Assembly (NCBI GenBank): GCA_963711675.1 | Contig: CAVQFB010000012.1 | Coordinates: forward strand, 1-64,000 | DNA from: CAVQFB01 sp963711675 | GTDB taxonomy: Bacteria; Acidobacteriota; Terriglobia; Terriglobales; Acidobacteriaceae | Direction: 5' to 3' | DNA: 64,000 bases | Shown: positions 1-8,236 of the stretch, one piece after another | How the letters are laid out: every line of letters begins with the position of its first letter | How positions within the stretch are numbered: the first letter of the stretch is position 1 | Notes under the pieces: generated by a model | Told to the model about the DNA's origin: nothing | What the model saw: the letters and a program-made list of their open reading frames with translations, nothing else | Database searches by the model: none | Translations under genes and position numbers: made by a program

Positions 1-52
1 GCGGACCCCCTGCGCCCAAGGCAGGTGCGCTACCAGGCTGCGCTACGCCCCG
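1..52 (-). tRNA. tRNA-Pro (TGG), 5' part; 3' end lies outside the window
   Basis: Read on the minus strand from position 52, the sequence begins CGGGGCGTAGCGCAGCCTGG, the usual start of a bacterial tRNA-Pro (acceptor strand, T8, D-arm). It continues into an anticodon arm with stem CCTGC/GCAGG and loop CTTGGGC, giving anticodon TGG. The window ends just after this arm, so the T-arm, acceptor 3' strand and CCA are not visible. The arm structure makes the identity secure; only the 3' boundary is unknown. Confidence 0.9.
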
Positions 53-216
53 ACTCTGGTGGATGGCTCTTCGATTATAGCGTAGGCATCCGGACCGCGG
101 CACTGACCGGATCTTGGGCAGCGCCTTGGTCCGCGAGGTCGCGACAAAACCGATTCTCCCGACCTCCCACCAGACGATACGTACCGTTCGTCCGGCGTAT
201 AATCTTCCCCACGACA

Positions 217-771
217 ATGCAGAGTCCGCGTTACGCCCTGGTGGCTTATGTGAAGAGTCCGGTCGGGGAGTTTGTCGAGAACCTCCGCCGCGAGTTGCAC
301 CCTTCGCTGCCCCATCTCGCCGCTCATCTTACGATTCTGCCGCCGCGCTGCCTGCACGGCACGGAAAGCGCGACTCTCGAAGCCCTGGGCGAGATATGCA
401 GCAGAGTAGATCCCTTTGAAGTCCTGCTCGGAGAGGTGGCGACCTTCATTCCCACGACTCCCACCGTTTTCATTCGTGTCGCTCACGGTGCCTACCGCAT
501 GCGCGAGCTTCATGACCGGCTGAACCAAAACTCCCTGTTCGCGGACGAGGCGTGGCCGTACATGCCTCACCTCACCATCGTCAAAGTGGACACCGAGCAG
601 CGAGCCGAGGTAGCCAGCAAGATCGCCATGGAACGCTGGGCGCAATACCCCGCTAGCCGGTGCATTGGCGTTGAGCAGCTGACTTTTGTCCGTGAGGAAC
701 GGGAGAATCGCTGGCTGGATTTGGCTCCCGTACCCCTGGGACGGAGTCTGGTTTCGGGCAGCAGCCGGTAA
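217..771 (+). CDS. 2'-5' RNA ligase family (2H phosphoesterase) protein
   Basis: A 184-residue protein of the 2H phosphoesterase / LigT-like superfamily, whose members open or form 2',5'- or cyclic phosphodiester bonds in RNA or nucleotides. The two diagnostic H-x-T motifs are present: HLT about 28 residues from the start (in AHLTILPPR) and HLT in the second half (in MPHLTIVK). The reading frame is open back to position 25, but the upstream part runs into the tRNA and has no protein-like character. The ATG at 217, followed directly by the first conserved strand (RYALVAYV), is the sensible start. It stands alone on the plus strand. The exact substrate cannot be told from sequence. Confidence 0.85.
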   Translation: MQSPRYALVAYVKSPVGEFVENLRRELHPSLPHLAAHLTILPPRCLHGTESATLEALGEICSRVDPFEVLLGEVATFIPTTPTVFIRVAHGAYRMRELHDRLNQNSLFADEAWPYMPHLTIVKVDTEQRAEVASKIAMERWAQYPASRCIGVEQLTFVREERENRWLDLAPVPLGRSLVSGSSR

Positions 772-1000
772 CTCCTTTCGTGCCTTTTCTTTCCGGAAAT
801 TCTGCTGATTCTTGCGAAGAATTGCCCGGTAAGTAACGTTGATCACCCCGCACCCGGCCTAAGGTACAAGCCCCCTTCGTGCGTTGCCAATCCTGAGCGT
901 GGACGATTGAATGAGTGAGTGGGCGTCTGCTCGGAGCGACTCGGGTCGCGTCCCCCCGGCGGGTTCCCGGTGCAGTTTTGGCCTGGAGAGGCCCTAACCT

Positions 1001-2270
1001 ATGCAAATCGGGGTTTACGGATCGGGGTATCTGGGGACCGTCATCTCAGCGTGCCTGGCCGACTTCGGTACTCCCGTTTCCTGTTGCCACGCTGACAGTT
1101 CCCGCATGGTGGAGATGGCACAAGGGTAATGTGCCGTTCTTCGAAAAGAATCTTACGGAAGTCATTCGGCGCAACGTTCGTGCCGGCCGCCTCGCCTATT
1201 CCACGGATCTCGAATCTTTCGTTCGCAGGACGCAACTCATTTTTCTGGCGGAGGACTCGCCGAGCCATCTTGAAGATCTGGTGCTGCGCCTGGCGCGGCT
1301 GGCGCCGAAGGCTCCCGTGTTGTCGATCGTGACGCCGGTTTCCGTGGGCACGGCGACGTCGCTGGAGAAGGCGCTGTCGGGGGCGAACCTTAAAGCCACT
1401 CTGGTTTCGCAGCCCATGTTTTTCACCGACGGTTGCGCGGTAGAAGACTTCAACTGGCCGGACCGCATCATCCTGGGCACGAAGTCGAACGAAGCCGTTC
1501 TCGCGCTGAAGCAGATTTTCCATCCGCTCGTGATGCGCGGCGTGCCCGTAATTGTTACAAATCACGAGACGGCGGAACTGGTTCGCGAAGCGGCGACTGC
1601 GTTTGTGGCCACCAAGATTTCCTTCATCAACGAACTGTCGAATCTATGTGAATGCGTGAACGCAGATGCGGTGAACCTGGCGCTCGCGCTCGGACTCGAC
1701 AAGAAGATCGCTCCCCGCTGCCTGCAGCCCGGCGCCGGCATGGGCGGAATCTTCGCCGAGTCAGACATGGATTCGCTGGCGGAATTGGCTACCAAGAAAG
1801 GCGTGCCGCTCAAAGTGCTGACCGCGGCGAGGGAAGTGAATCACCTGCTGGCCGATCGCCTGGTCGAAAAGATTTCCGGGATGGTCAAATCGGTGCAGAA
1901 CAAAGACGTCGGCATACTTGGTTTAGCGTTCAAGCCCAACACGAATTCCGTAGCGGGATCGTCGTCGCTGCGACTGGCGCAAACTCTGATCGCCAAAGGT
2001 GCGCGGGTGCGCGCGTATGATCCGGTTGCGATCCCCGAAGCCCAGCTGCAACTGAACGGCACGGTAAAGTACTGCGATACGGCTTACGCCGCGGCCGAAG
2101 GGGTGGATGCACTCGTTGTGGGCACCGGCTGGCCCGAGTTCCGCGCCCTCGATTTCGACAAGATCAAGCATCTGCTGAAGCGGCCCGTGATCGTCGACAC
2201 CAAGAACCTGCTCGACTCGGTGCGCCTGCGCGCCATGGGTTTTCAGTACGTCGGCGTGGGCAGAAACTGA
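1001..2270 (+). CDS. UDP-glucose/GDP-mannose dehydrogenase-like protein without active-site residues; +1 frameshift near 1127
   Basis: The Rossmann start MQIGVYGSGYLG at 1001 follows a good ribosome site (GGAGAGG, 9 nt upstream). This frame stops at TAA 1127-1129. The frame one base later carries the rest of the protein to 2270, giving about 422 residues if one base is skipped, close to the family length. NAD-binding domain, central helix and C-terminal UDP-binding domain (LGLAFKPNT, YDPVA, WPEF) are all recognisable. The residues needed for catalysis are not: Glu of the NPEFLREG motif is Met (about 1416), the Lys and Asn of IKYAAN are Arg and Thr (LVREAAT), and the catalytic Cys of GGSCFPKD is Phe (1752-1754). 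It is therefore unlikely to make UDP-glucuronate. The gene may be a pseudogene, contain a sequencing error, or be a non-catalytic paralogue. An open frame runs back to 915, but that N-terminus is unlike the family. Confidence 0.8.
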
Positions 2271-2311
2271 AGCTCGGCCTTACCCGGAAAGCCGAAACTC
2301 CGAATTTCCTG

Positions 2312-2524
2312 CTAAGCTCCTGCGGCCGCGCGGAGTGCAGTGAGAAGCTGCCGCCTTCCAATTCTCAATTGGCTTCATGTCAGGGCAGGCACGTACGTCC
2401 GAAAATATCGGTTTGTACTAAGCTCCTGCGGCCGCGCGAGAGTGCAGTGAGAAGCTGCCACCTTCCAATTCTCAATTGGCTTCTTGTCAGGGCAGGCACG
2501 GGCGTCCGAAAACATCGGTTTGTA
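2312..2524. repeat. tandem direct repeat, two copies of about 106 bp
   Basis: Copy 1 (2312-2417) and copy 2 (2418-2524) both start with CTAAGCTCCTGCGGCCGCGC and end with ATCGGTTTGTA. They differ at only a few positions (one extra base and a handful of substitutions). Each copy contains the perfect inverted repeat CCAATT-CTC-AATTGG (2358-2372 and 2465-2479). No open frame spans them. The pair lies between the dehydrogenase-like gene and the tRNA-His promoter; its function is unknown. Confidence 0.9.
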
Positions 2525-2528
2525 TCAG

Positions 2529-2584
2529 GGCACGCCTTTCAGGCGTGCCGCCTCTCGTGACAAAAGAACGGCGGCTTTAGCCGC
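2529..2584. repeat. REP-like double hairpin
   Basis: Two short perfect hairpins follow the tandem repeat: GGCACGCCT-TTC-AGGCGTGCC (2529-2549) and GCGGCT-TT-AGCCGC (2571-2584). The arrangement, palindromic units between genes with no coding frame, is that of REP-like elements. From memory, very similar 'aggcgtgccg' and 'cggctttagccgctg' units recur in acidobacterial genomes, but this was not checked against a database. Confidence 0.6.
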
Positions 2585-2625
2585 TGCATAGAGCGCGTTT
2601 TCCAAGCAGGCTGCAGAGTGCCTGT

Positions 2626-2655
2626 CTGACAGCATCCCACACCAGTTGCTATAAT
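2626..2655 (+). promoter_or_regulatory. sigma-70 type promoter of tRNA-His
   Basis: A -35 hexamer CTGACA (2626-2631) is followed after 18 bp by a perfect -10 hexamer TATAAT (2650-2655). Transcription would begin near 2662, about five bases ahead of the mature tRNA-His. The match is the best housekeeping-promoter consensus noticed in the window. Confidence 0.75.
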
Positions 2656-2666
2656 CATCAGGATAC

Positions 2667-2743
2667 GGTGGGAGTAGCTCAACTGGCAGAGCACCGGACT
2701 GTGGCTCCGGACGTTGTGGGTTCGATTCCCATCTCCCACCCCA
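2667..2743 (+). tRNA. tRNA-His (GTG)
   Basis: A complete cloverleaf. Acceptor strands GTGGGAG (2668-2674) and CTCCCAC (2733-2739) pair, with the extra G at -1 (2667) facing C73, the hallmark of tRNA-His. The anticodon arm CCGGA-CTGTGGC-TCCGG gives anticodon GTG at 2701-2703. The T-arm carries TTCGATT, and CCA is encoded (2741-2743). It stands directly downstream of a strong promoter. Confidence 0.97.
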
Positions 2744-2807
2744 AAAGTTCTCGCTCAGACATGCGACCAAGTTAGAAGGACGCCGCGGTTGCTCCACCAC
2801 TTCCCGA

Positions 2808-3115
2808 TCACGCGCAGTTCTTTTCAAGGGCGTCGAGATACATTTTCGCGACATGATCGGTTAACCGACCGGTTTCGGCGCTGTCCAGGTTTGCCAGCAC
2901 GACCACTGTCAGCTTGTCGTCGACGTAGCGGGAGATGTGGGTTCTAAATCCCTGCCAACTGCCGCCGTGACCGATGACGCGGTGCCCGTCCATGGTTTCA
3001 ATCTCCCAACCGAATCCGTAATGGCCAGAATTGGGTCCGCCGAGGTCTGTGCACAGGCGAAGGCGGCAAACCAGAGCGACAACAGGATCGAGAACGAACG
3101 AATGGCTTTCATCAT
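2808..3115 (-). pseudogene. decayed serine hydrolase (beta-lactamase family), large internal deletion
   Basis: On the minus strand an ATG at 3115 opens a secretory signal peptide (MMKAIRSFSILLSLWFAAFA, Ala-Cys-Ala-Gln cleavage region). This frame soon loses meaning. In a neighbouring frame the C-terminal end of a class-C beta-lactamase-like/serine hydrolase follows (GHYGFGW, then a GHGGSWQGF stretch and VVVLANLDSAE), ending at 2808. The whole catalytic core with its S-x-x-K and Y-x-N motifs is missing. The two ends fit a gene that lost several hundred codons and changed frame at the junction near 3050-3070. It is not expected to make a working enzyme. Confidence 0.75.
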
Positions 3116-3122
3116 TCCATTG

Positions 3123-3155
3123 TGAGCCGATGGAATACTCTTTTCTTTCGGCTCA
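3123..3155. other. inverted repeat downstream of the TonB receptor gene
   Basis: TGAGCCGA (3123-3130) and TCGGCTCA (3148-3155) form an 8-bp perfect stem with a 17-base loop. It lies 43 bases after the stop codon of the minus-strand receptor gene and just ahead of the decayed hydrolase. It could end the receptor transcript, but no T-run follows on the minus strand, so a terminator role is only possible. Confidence 0.35.
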
Positions 3156-3197
3156 TTACTTTTCTTGTTGGATATTCCTTTCGCCCGATGGGGAAAC

Positions 3198-6100
3198 CTA
3201 GAACGTCACTCTCGCCGCCAACTGCCCGATGCGGGGAGTTGCCCCACGAAAGGTACCCGTGGTAGTGATCTGACCGAATGTCGGACTGGCGATGTTTGCC
3301 GTGCCGTCGAGGATAGTCGGTTGAGCAAACTGGGGATGATTAAGCGCATTGAAGTACTCAATGCGAAATTCCAGCTTGACCCGCTCGGTAATCGATGTCG
3401 TTTTCGCCAGTGCCAGATCAAGGTTGGTTACGTGTGGACCACGCAGCGAGTTGCGATGCAAGCCGTACGTCCGGTCGGCCGCATTGTTCACGGGATCGAT
3501 CGCCGGGAAGCAGGGGTTGGGGCTGCCGCCATCAAAGTAAGGACTGTTCTCCAGCGGCACATTGGAGAAGCTGTTGGGATCAAAAATAAAATGCCCTGTA
3601 ACCGGAGTCGTCGTGATCTGGCAGTTCCCGCTGGCGTCACTGCCGTAGGTGATCTCATTAATGGTCCGCACTTGCCTGGGATCGAAGGTTCTGATCGGCG
3701 CGACTACCGCGGCATTAGAAAGTAATGGATCGCCCGCTCCCGAAGTGCCGGGGTTGGCGGCATCGGTCCCGTTGGGCAGCCTGGCTGAAATGTCGAACGG
3801 AAAGCCGGTTCGCCAGGTCAGGATAGGATAAAGACTCCAACCCTTAGTGAGACGCTTCGGTCCCGTGGTCCAAGCCCGATCGAAAGGCAAATCCCAACCC
3901 CCACTCAAGCTGATGCGATGGCGGACATCGCTGTCGCTGGAAGCATAGAAGAGATTCGAGCTGTAATAAGGCACGATGGAATTGCGCTGCGCGAAACCCG
4001 AAGCATTGTCGAGGTTATGCGAGTAGGTGTAGGCGAGAGTGAAATAAGCCGTGCCCAGCTTTGAGTCCTTGGGCTGGCGGGTGAGGCTGGCCTCGAAGGC
4101 GTTGTAGTTTGCATTTGAGACGTTCTGGAATTCAGGGAGATGAGCGAAACAACCTGCGCAACTGCTGTCCAGGAGACGGCTGGTAGTACCCAGCAGCATG
4201 GGGTTGATATCCTTCAGCGAAGTTAGGCCATGGGCAGATGTGCCCACATAGTTGGTCTCCAGAACCGTGTCAGCGACGAGATTACGCTGCAGACTCAGGT
4301 TGTACTGGTAGACATACGGCGTACGCAGGTGCGGGTCGTCCAGGTAGACAAAGCCAGTGCTGTTGATAGGCAGAAACGGCGTGAAGTCCACATTGGCTGC
4401 GGGTGGCCGGGAAGGAAATGTGTTCGGAACTCCCGCCGACTGGAACGGCTGTGGAAGGTAGCCTACTGGTCCGGCCTGACCCGGACCGACATTATTGAAG
4501 AATAAGCCCGCATTGCTCACAAACGGGGGCTGGCCGTTGAACTGAAGATTGTCTTCCCCCTTCAGGATGTCGTAGAAAAGACCGAAACCACCCCGGACGC
4601 TTGTCTTGCCGCTCCCGGTTGGGTCCCAGGCAAATCCGAAGCGCGGCGCAAAGTTCTTCTTGTCGGGGAAGTTCGTGCCGTGGGGCACGCCGGGATCTCC
4701 GGGAAACACCATCCCTCGCGGTGCGTTTACAAATCGTTGCGACTGCTCTCCAGGAATCACCGCGTAAGTGCGCCCCTGAGTGTCGGATTTGGGCGTGTTG
4801 TATTCGTAGCGCAGACCGAAAGTGAGCACCAGGTTCTTGCTGGCGTGCCACTCGTCCTGGCCAAATATATAAGTGCTTTTGCTTCGAATATTGGAAGGAG
4901 CGAGAGCTCCCTGGAAGTACGCGTCCGGAATGCCAAGTAGAAAATCTGCATAAGCATTTCCTGTGCCGACATTTGTCCCGGTGTAGAAATCAAACTCTCC
5001 ATTGGTGTAATAGTCGAAAAGCAGATTCTCCTGATAGGGAGAGAATCCACCGCCAAACTTCCAGTTGTGCTTTCCCCGCGTCCACGAAACCGCGTCGGTC
5101 CAGGAAAATGTGTTCTCAACATAGCGGGTTGGGCCATTTTCGCTTGGTCCCAAGGAAAGTCCAGTATCAAAGAAAAGATTAGTCGGGCCGGTCGCAAGGT
5201 CGGGAGTGATGCCAATCCCTAGCGCCGAGCCCGTGGGCAGATGGATCCCGGGAATGTCCTGCAGAAAATTGCTGCGATGTGCGACGAAATGAAATTCATT
5301 TAGCAAGGTTGGCGAAAAGATCCGAGTGTAACCGAGGTTCGTGAAGTAATAGTTGGCGACGGTGCGACTGGGAAAGCCGGGGACAGTCGCGTACTGGAGA
5401 GGGTTTTCAGCTGATGTGCGGTTTAGACCAACGGTAGCGGAAAGCTTGTCTTTGGCGCTGAGGTTGAAATCAAATTTGGTGGTCAATTCATCCCGATCAT
5501 CCACCGCGCTGACGGTGGTAGAAAGCAGACCACCCGGCGCGCTCGGGATTAAGCCAGCACTGATGTATGCCTTCGCTACAGGATCGAACTTCGTGGGATC
5601 GATGACAGCGTTGGCCGCATTCCCGTTGGGACTCGCAAAATAAGGATTGTTTTGCAGAAAAAGCGCCACTCCCGGATCGGGAGACCCTCCGTTTGAAAAG
5701 TCTCCCGCCAACTGCTGCGGCGTGAAGACAGGGGCATCGATGTCCGGCATACCCTCAACCTGGCGCTGTCCTTGGTAAGCGACAAAGAAGAAAAATTTAT
5801 TCCTTACGATTGGCCCGCCCAGCGTCGCTCCGTACTGGTTGCGCTTGAGGTCCAGCCGTGGAATTCCTTGCGGAATATTGAAGTAGTCGTTCGCGTCCAG
5901 CACTCTGTTCCTGAAGAATTCGAAGAGGCTGCCGTGGAACTCATTGGTGCCAGACTTTGTGACGATGCTGATGATCCCCCCGCCGTTGCGTCCGTACTCG
6001 GCCGTGTAATTGCTCGTCAGAAGCCGGAACTCGGCGATGGCGTCGGGATTGGGGTCTAGCAGGTTGCTGTTGTCCAGCAAGTCGTTGTTCAGTCCTCCAT

Positions 6101-6674
6101 CCAGAAGGAAGGTCACGGAATCACTGCGTCCCCCGGCTATGCTGTAATTGCCCGCACCCGTGTTGTCGTCGTTACTTTCATTTACCCCCGGCTGGAGCAA
6201 AGCCAGGTCCAGCATGTCCCGCCCGTTCAGCGGCATGTTGGTGAGGGTTCGTCCGCTTATCGATTGGCCCAAAGTTGAGTTGACAGTTTCGACTGGCGCA
6301 GCTTCGGCGCCAACCTCAACCATCTGATTGGTCGCGCCCACTTCCATCTTGATATCGACGCGCAGCGCCTGGTTAATAGAGAGCTTCTGTTCCAGGCTGA
6401 TTACGGTGCGAAAGCCAGGGTGCTCGGCCCTCACTGTGTACGCGCCAATGGGCAGGGCCAACACCTGGAAATATCCCGCGCTGTCCGTGGCCACTCTGCG
6501 CCCCACTTGCGTAGCCGTGTTGGTCACGACAATCTGTGCGCCGGTGATTACCGCTCCCTGCTCGTCGTAAACCGTTCCGACAATTCTTCCGGTGGCGTCC
6601 TGTGCCGGAGTCCCGACCGGCATTGCCAACGCCGCTACTAAGAATAGAACGACCCTCGAGAGTTTGTTTAGCAT
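3198..6674 (-). CDS. TonB-dependent receptor with carboxypeptidase regulatory-like domain (Oar type)
   Basis: An outer-membrane protein of 1158 residues, probably for import of oligosaccharides or other large ligands. A signal peptide (LSRVVLFLVAALAMPVGTPAQ) is followed by an Ig-like carboxypeptidase-regulatory domain (GRIVGTVYDEQGAVITGAQI, residues about 27-110), a plug domain (MPLNGRDMLDLALLQPGV, then ISIVTKSGTNEFHGS) and a long beta-barrel ending in a C-terminal Phe, as required for insertion by BAM. The ATG at 6674 is preceded by GGAGGAGG at about 9 bases, whereas the ATG nine bases earlier abuts that site; the frame is open back to 6746. Such Oar-like receptors are very numerous in Acidobacteriota. 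No substrate-binding partner lies next to it, so the ligand is unknown. Confidence 0.93.
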   Translation of the reverse strand: MLNKLSRVVLFLVAALAMPVGTPAQDATGRIVGTVYDEQGAVITGAQIVVTNTATQVGRRVATDSAGYFQVLALPIGAYTVRAEHPGFRTVISLEQKLSINQALRVDIKMEVGATNQMVEVGAEAAPVETVNSTLGQSISGRTLTNMPLNGRDMLDLALLQPGVNESNDDNTGAGNYSIAGGRSDSVTFLLDGGLNNDLLDNSNLLDPNPDAIAEFRLLTSNYTAEYGRNGGGIISIVTKSGTNEFHGSLFEFFRNRVLDANDYFNIPQGIPRLDLKRNQYGATLGGPIVRNKFFFFVAYQGQRQVEGMPDIDAPVFTPQQLAGDFSNGGSPDPGVALFLQNNPYFASPNGNAANAVIDPTKFDPVAKAYISAGLIPSAPGGLLSTTVSAVDDRDELTTKFDFNLSAKDKLSATVGLNRTSAENPLQYATVPGFPSRTVANYYFTNLGYTRIFSPTLLNEFHFVAHRSNFLQDIPGIHLPTGSALGIGITPDLATGPTNLFFDTGLSLGPSENGPTRYVENTFSWTDAVSWTRGKHNWKFGGGFSPYQENLLFDYYTNGEFDFYTGTNVGTGNAYADFLLGIPDAYFQGALAPSNIRSKSTYIFGQDEWHASKNLVLTFGLRYEYNTPKSDTQGRTYAVIPGEQSQRFVNAPRGMVFPGDPGVPHGTNFPDKKNFAPRFGFAWDPTGSGKTSVRGGFGLFYDILKGEDNLQFNGQPPFVSNAGLFFNNVGPGQAGPVGYLPQPFQSAGVPNTFPSRPPAANVDFTPFLPINSTGFVYLDDPHLRTPYVYQYNLSLQRNLVADTVLETNYVGTSAHGLTSLKDINPMLLGTTSRLLDSSCAGCFAHLPEFQNVSNANYNAFEASLTRQPKDSKLGTAYFTLAYTYSHNLDNASGFAQRNSIVPYYSSNLFYASSDSDVRHRISLSGGWDLPFDRAWTTGPKRLTKGWSLYPILTWRTGFPFDISARLPNGTDAANPGTSGAGDPLLSNAAVVAPIRTFDPRQVRTINEITYGSDASGNCQITTTPVTGHFIFDPNSFSNVPLENSPYFDGGSPNPCFPAIDPVNNAADRTYGLHRNSLRGPHVTNLDLALAKTTSITERVKLEFRIEYFNALNHPQFAQPTILDGTANIASPTFGQITTTGTFRGATPRIGQLAARVTF

Positions 6675-7109
6675 GTCTGCCATCCTCCTCCGGCCACTGC
6701 TTTGTTCTGGGCAGAATCCCTGCCGGACTCCCGGCGCAGGCGGCATTCTACACCTGGAAATTAGCGGATCATGAGTACCCCAACCCTATTTGATCCAAAC
6801 ATCCGCTTCGCCGAAGCATCGCACATCATCCTGTCGGCATAGAACGAATTTCGTTCACAGAATTCGATAGATACAATGGCCCTCCTTCTCAGTGCTGCTG
6901 TAGAGAACCAAACTAATCCGCCACCCAAATTTATCGTGGACAGGCCATCAAGGTCGGACTATGATGTGCACGCCAAAGAGCAGTTCCCCCGCTAAAAAAC
7001 ACAGCCTCTCTGAGGCAATGGGCCCCACCTAGGAACTAACGCGCTGTACAGAAAACGAATACAGACACGAATGAGGTTTCTTCCTAGAAAACGAGGAGAG
7101 GGGAGTCCT
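6675..7109. other. divergent intergenic region
   Basis: About 435 bases between the divergently transcribed TonB receptor and the small secreted protein at 7110. It must hold both promoters. A purine-rich ribosome site lies at each end. I see no convincing -35/-10 pair, repeat or RNA structure. Confidence 0.5.
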
Positions 7110-7703
7110 ATGACAAAGAACATTGTGATTTTTATCGTGGTACTCGTTTTGGCAGCAACAGCTGTCCAAGCTCAGACAAAAACAACGACTCTACCTAATC
7201 TGCGTTTGGTAAGCACGACGCTTCAAGTGGCGGATGCTTTTCAGCAGATTAGCGCTTCTTGTTCGACTGAAGGCTGCACGGCGTCGACCCCAGTTGTAAA
7301 ACCAATCAACGTACTCTGCCCAGGGCCTTCGGGGCAGACCTGTATATTTAAGGTACACGTGGTTGTCGGCTGTTTGTTTGCAACTCTCAACTCGATAGCG
7401 GCTTTCCAGTATGTCGGAGATGGTACGGAAGCCCCACCCGAGGCGGGAGCTGGGTTTGTATTTGTTTGGCAAGGAGCAACTGGCGGAACGAACGCTAACA
7501 TCACGTCTAGTTCTACGGAGTTTGTGGTACTTGCCAAGAATCAGAGCACGAACCAAAAGCATCACGTAGAGGTCGACTTGGTTTGCCGCGAAGAGATAAC
7601 GGGACAGGGAGGATGCACTACAGGCACTTTCCCTAACATTCTGAACGCTGGGGACGCCCCTGGACCTCCGGCGACGGTAGATATACAGGTGCTCTCTCAC
7701 TAA
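7110..7703 (+). CDS. secreted protein of unknown function
   Basis: A 197-residue protein starting at the ATG after GAGGAGAGGGGAG. Residues 1-21 (MTKNIVIFIVVLVLAATAVQA) form a clear signal peptide with an A-x-A cleavage site. The mature part is rich in Thr, Ser, Gly and Val and has several cysteines (CSTEGC, CPGPSGQTC, VVGC, LVC, GGC), suggesting disulfide bonds outside the cytoplasm. It ends in a beta-rich segment (TVDIQVLSH). I do not recognise the family. The codon use is less GC-biased than in neighbouring genes. A 13-codon upstream extension exists but is poor. Confidence 0.7.
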   Translation: MTKNIVIFIVVLVLAATAVQAQTKTTTLPNLRLVSTTLQVADAFQQISASCSTEGCTASTPVVKPINVLCPGPSGQTCIFKVHVVVGCLFATLNSIAAFQYVGDGTEAPPEAGAGFVFVWQGATGGTNANITSSSTEFVVLAKNQSTNQKHHVEVDLVCREEITGQGGCTTGTFPNILNAGDAPGPPATVDIQVLSH

Positions 7704-7777
7704 CGAACTCGGCATCTACTGGGTGGGTCATCGCGAGGGACAGTTGTGACTCCTGCCAGTCAGGGAACCTGATTGAC

Positions 7778-7942
7778 TGCGACTCCTGCGACCCAAGTGC
7801 GACCCACCTGCGACCCCAAGTGCGAGTTCTCCCCGGAACGCAGTTAACTCACGTAGATGCATGCTCTTCCGCCTGATTTCTGGGACACAGGTGCGACCCA
7901 AGTGCGACCCCGGTGCGAGTCGCAGGTGCGATTTCAGGTGTG
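7778..7942. repeat. degenerate 11-bp-phased repeat array, two clusters
   Basis: The core TGCGA, mostly within (A/C)(A/C)(G/C)TGCGACC, recurs at 7778, 7787, 7798, 7809 and 7821, and again at 7892, 7903, 7914 and 7927. Most steps are 11 or 12 bases, one helical turn. All units lie in the same orientation. The two clusters are separated by about 66 bases without the motif. The array sits downstream of the secreted protein gene and is non-coding. Confidence 0.8.
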
Positions 7943-8236
7943 TCATTGCCGCGCTGCTTGTTCCTGTCGCTGCAGAGGCTTCACAAGTTGTTCCATTTGC
8001 TGATTTTTTTCTCTTGCGTTGTCACTGAAAGTTCAGCGATGTCGGAATATAAACAAAAGTGGCCGGATGTGTTCAACCCCTTGACCTTATCGTGAAGAGG
8101 CAACAATTCAACACGATAGGATGAAGAGGAAGAGTACATCCGGTTCGCGTTTTTACGCCGTAAACAAACGCTCTTTCCAACAAGTCCAAGGAGGGAGGCT
8201 CGACGGCCCCGGTCCTGCAGCAAGCCAAGGCGGAGT
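7943..8236. other. intergenic stretch with no recognised gene
   Basis: About 290 bases between the repeat array and the small frame before the methyltransferase. A 61-codon frame (8121-8306, MKRKSTSGSRFYAVNKRSFQ at its start) is open, but has no recognisable domain and only weak support. The stretch 8020-8080 is relatively AT-rich and could carry a promoter, yet no clear hexamers are seen. Confidence 0.4.

Noticed and set aside
43..846. 267-codon minus-strand frame
   Set aside because: Lies antisense to the 2H phosphoesterase and its flank; composition not protein-like, no motif.
915..1000. Upstream extension of the UGD-like frame starting at 915
   Set aside because: Its N-terminus is not family-like, while the correct Rossmann start lies in another frame at 1001 with a good ribosome site.
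2312..2524. Insertion sequence
   Set aside because: No transposase frame, no terminal inverted repeats and no target duplication visible.
2525..2854. 109-codon minus-strand frame
   Set aside because: Covers tRNA-His on the opposite strand; the product is the typical translated-tRNA shadow.
7778..7942. CRISPR array
   Set aside because: Units are about 11 bp, contiguous and degenerate, with no unique spacers of normal size and no cas genes nearby.
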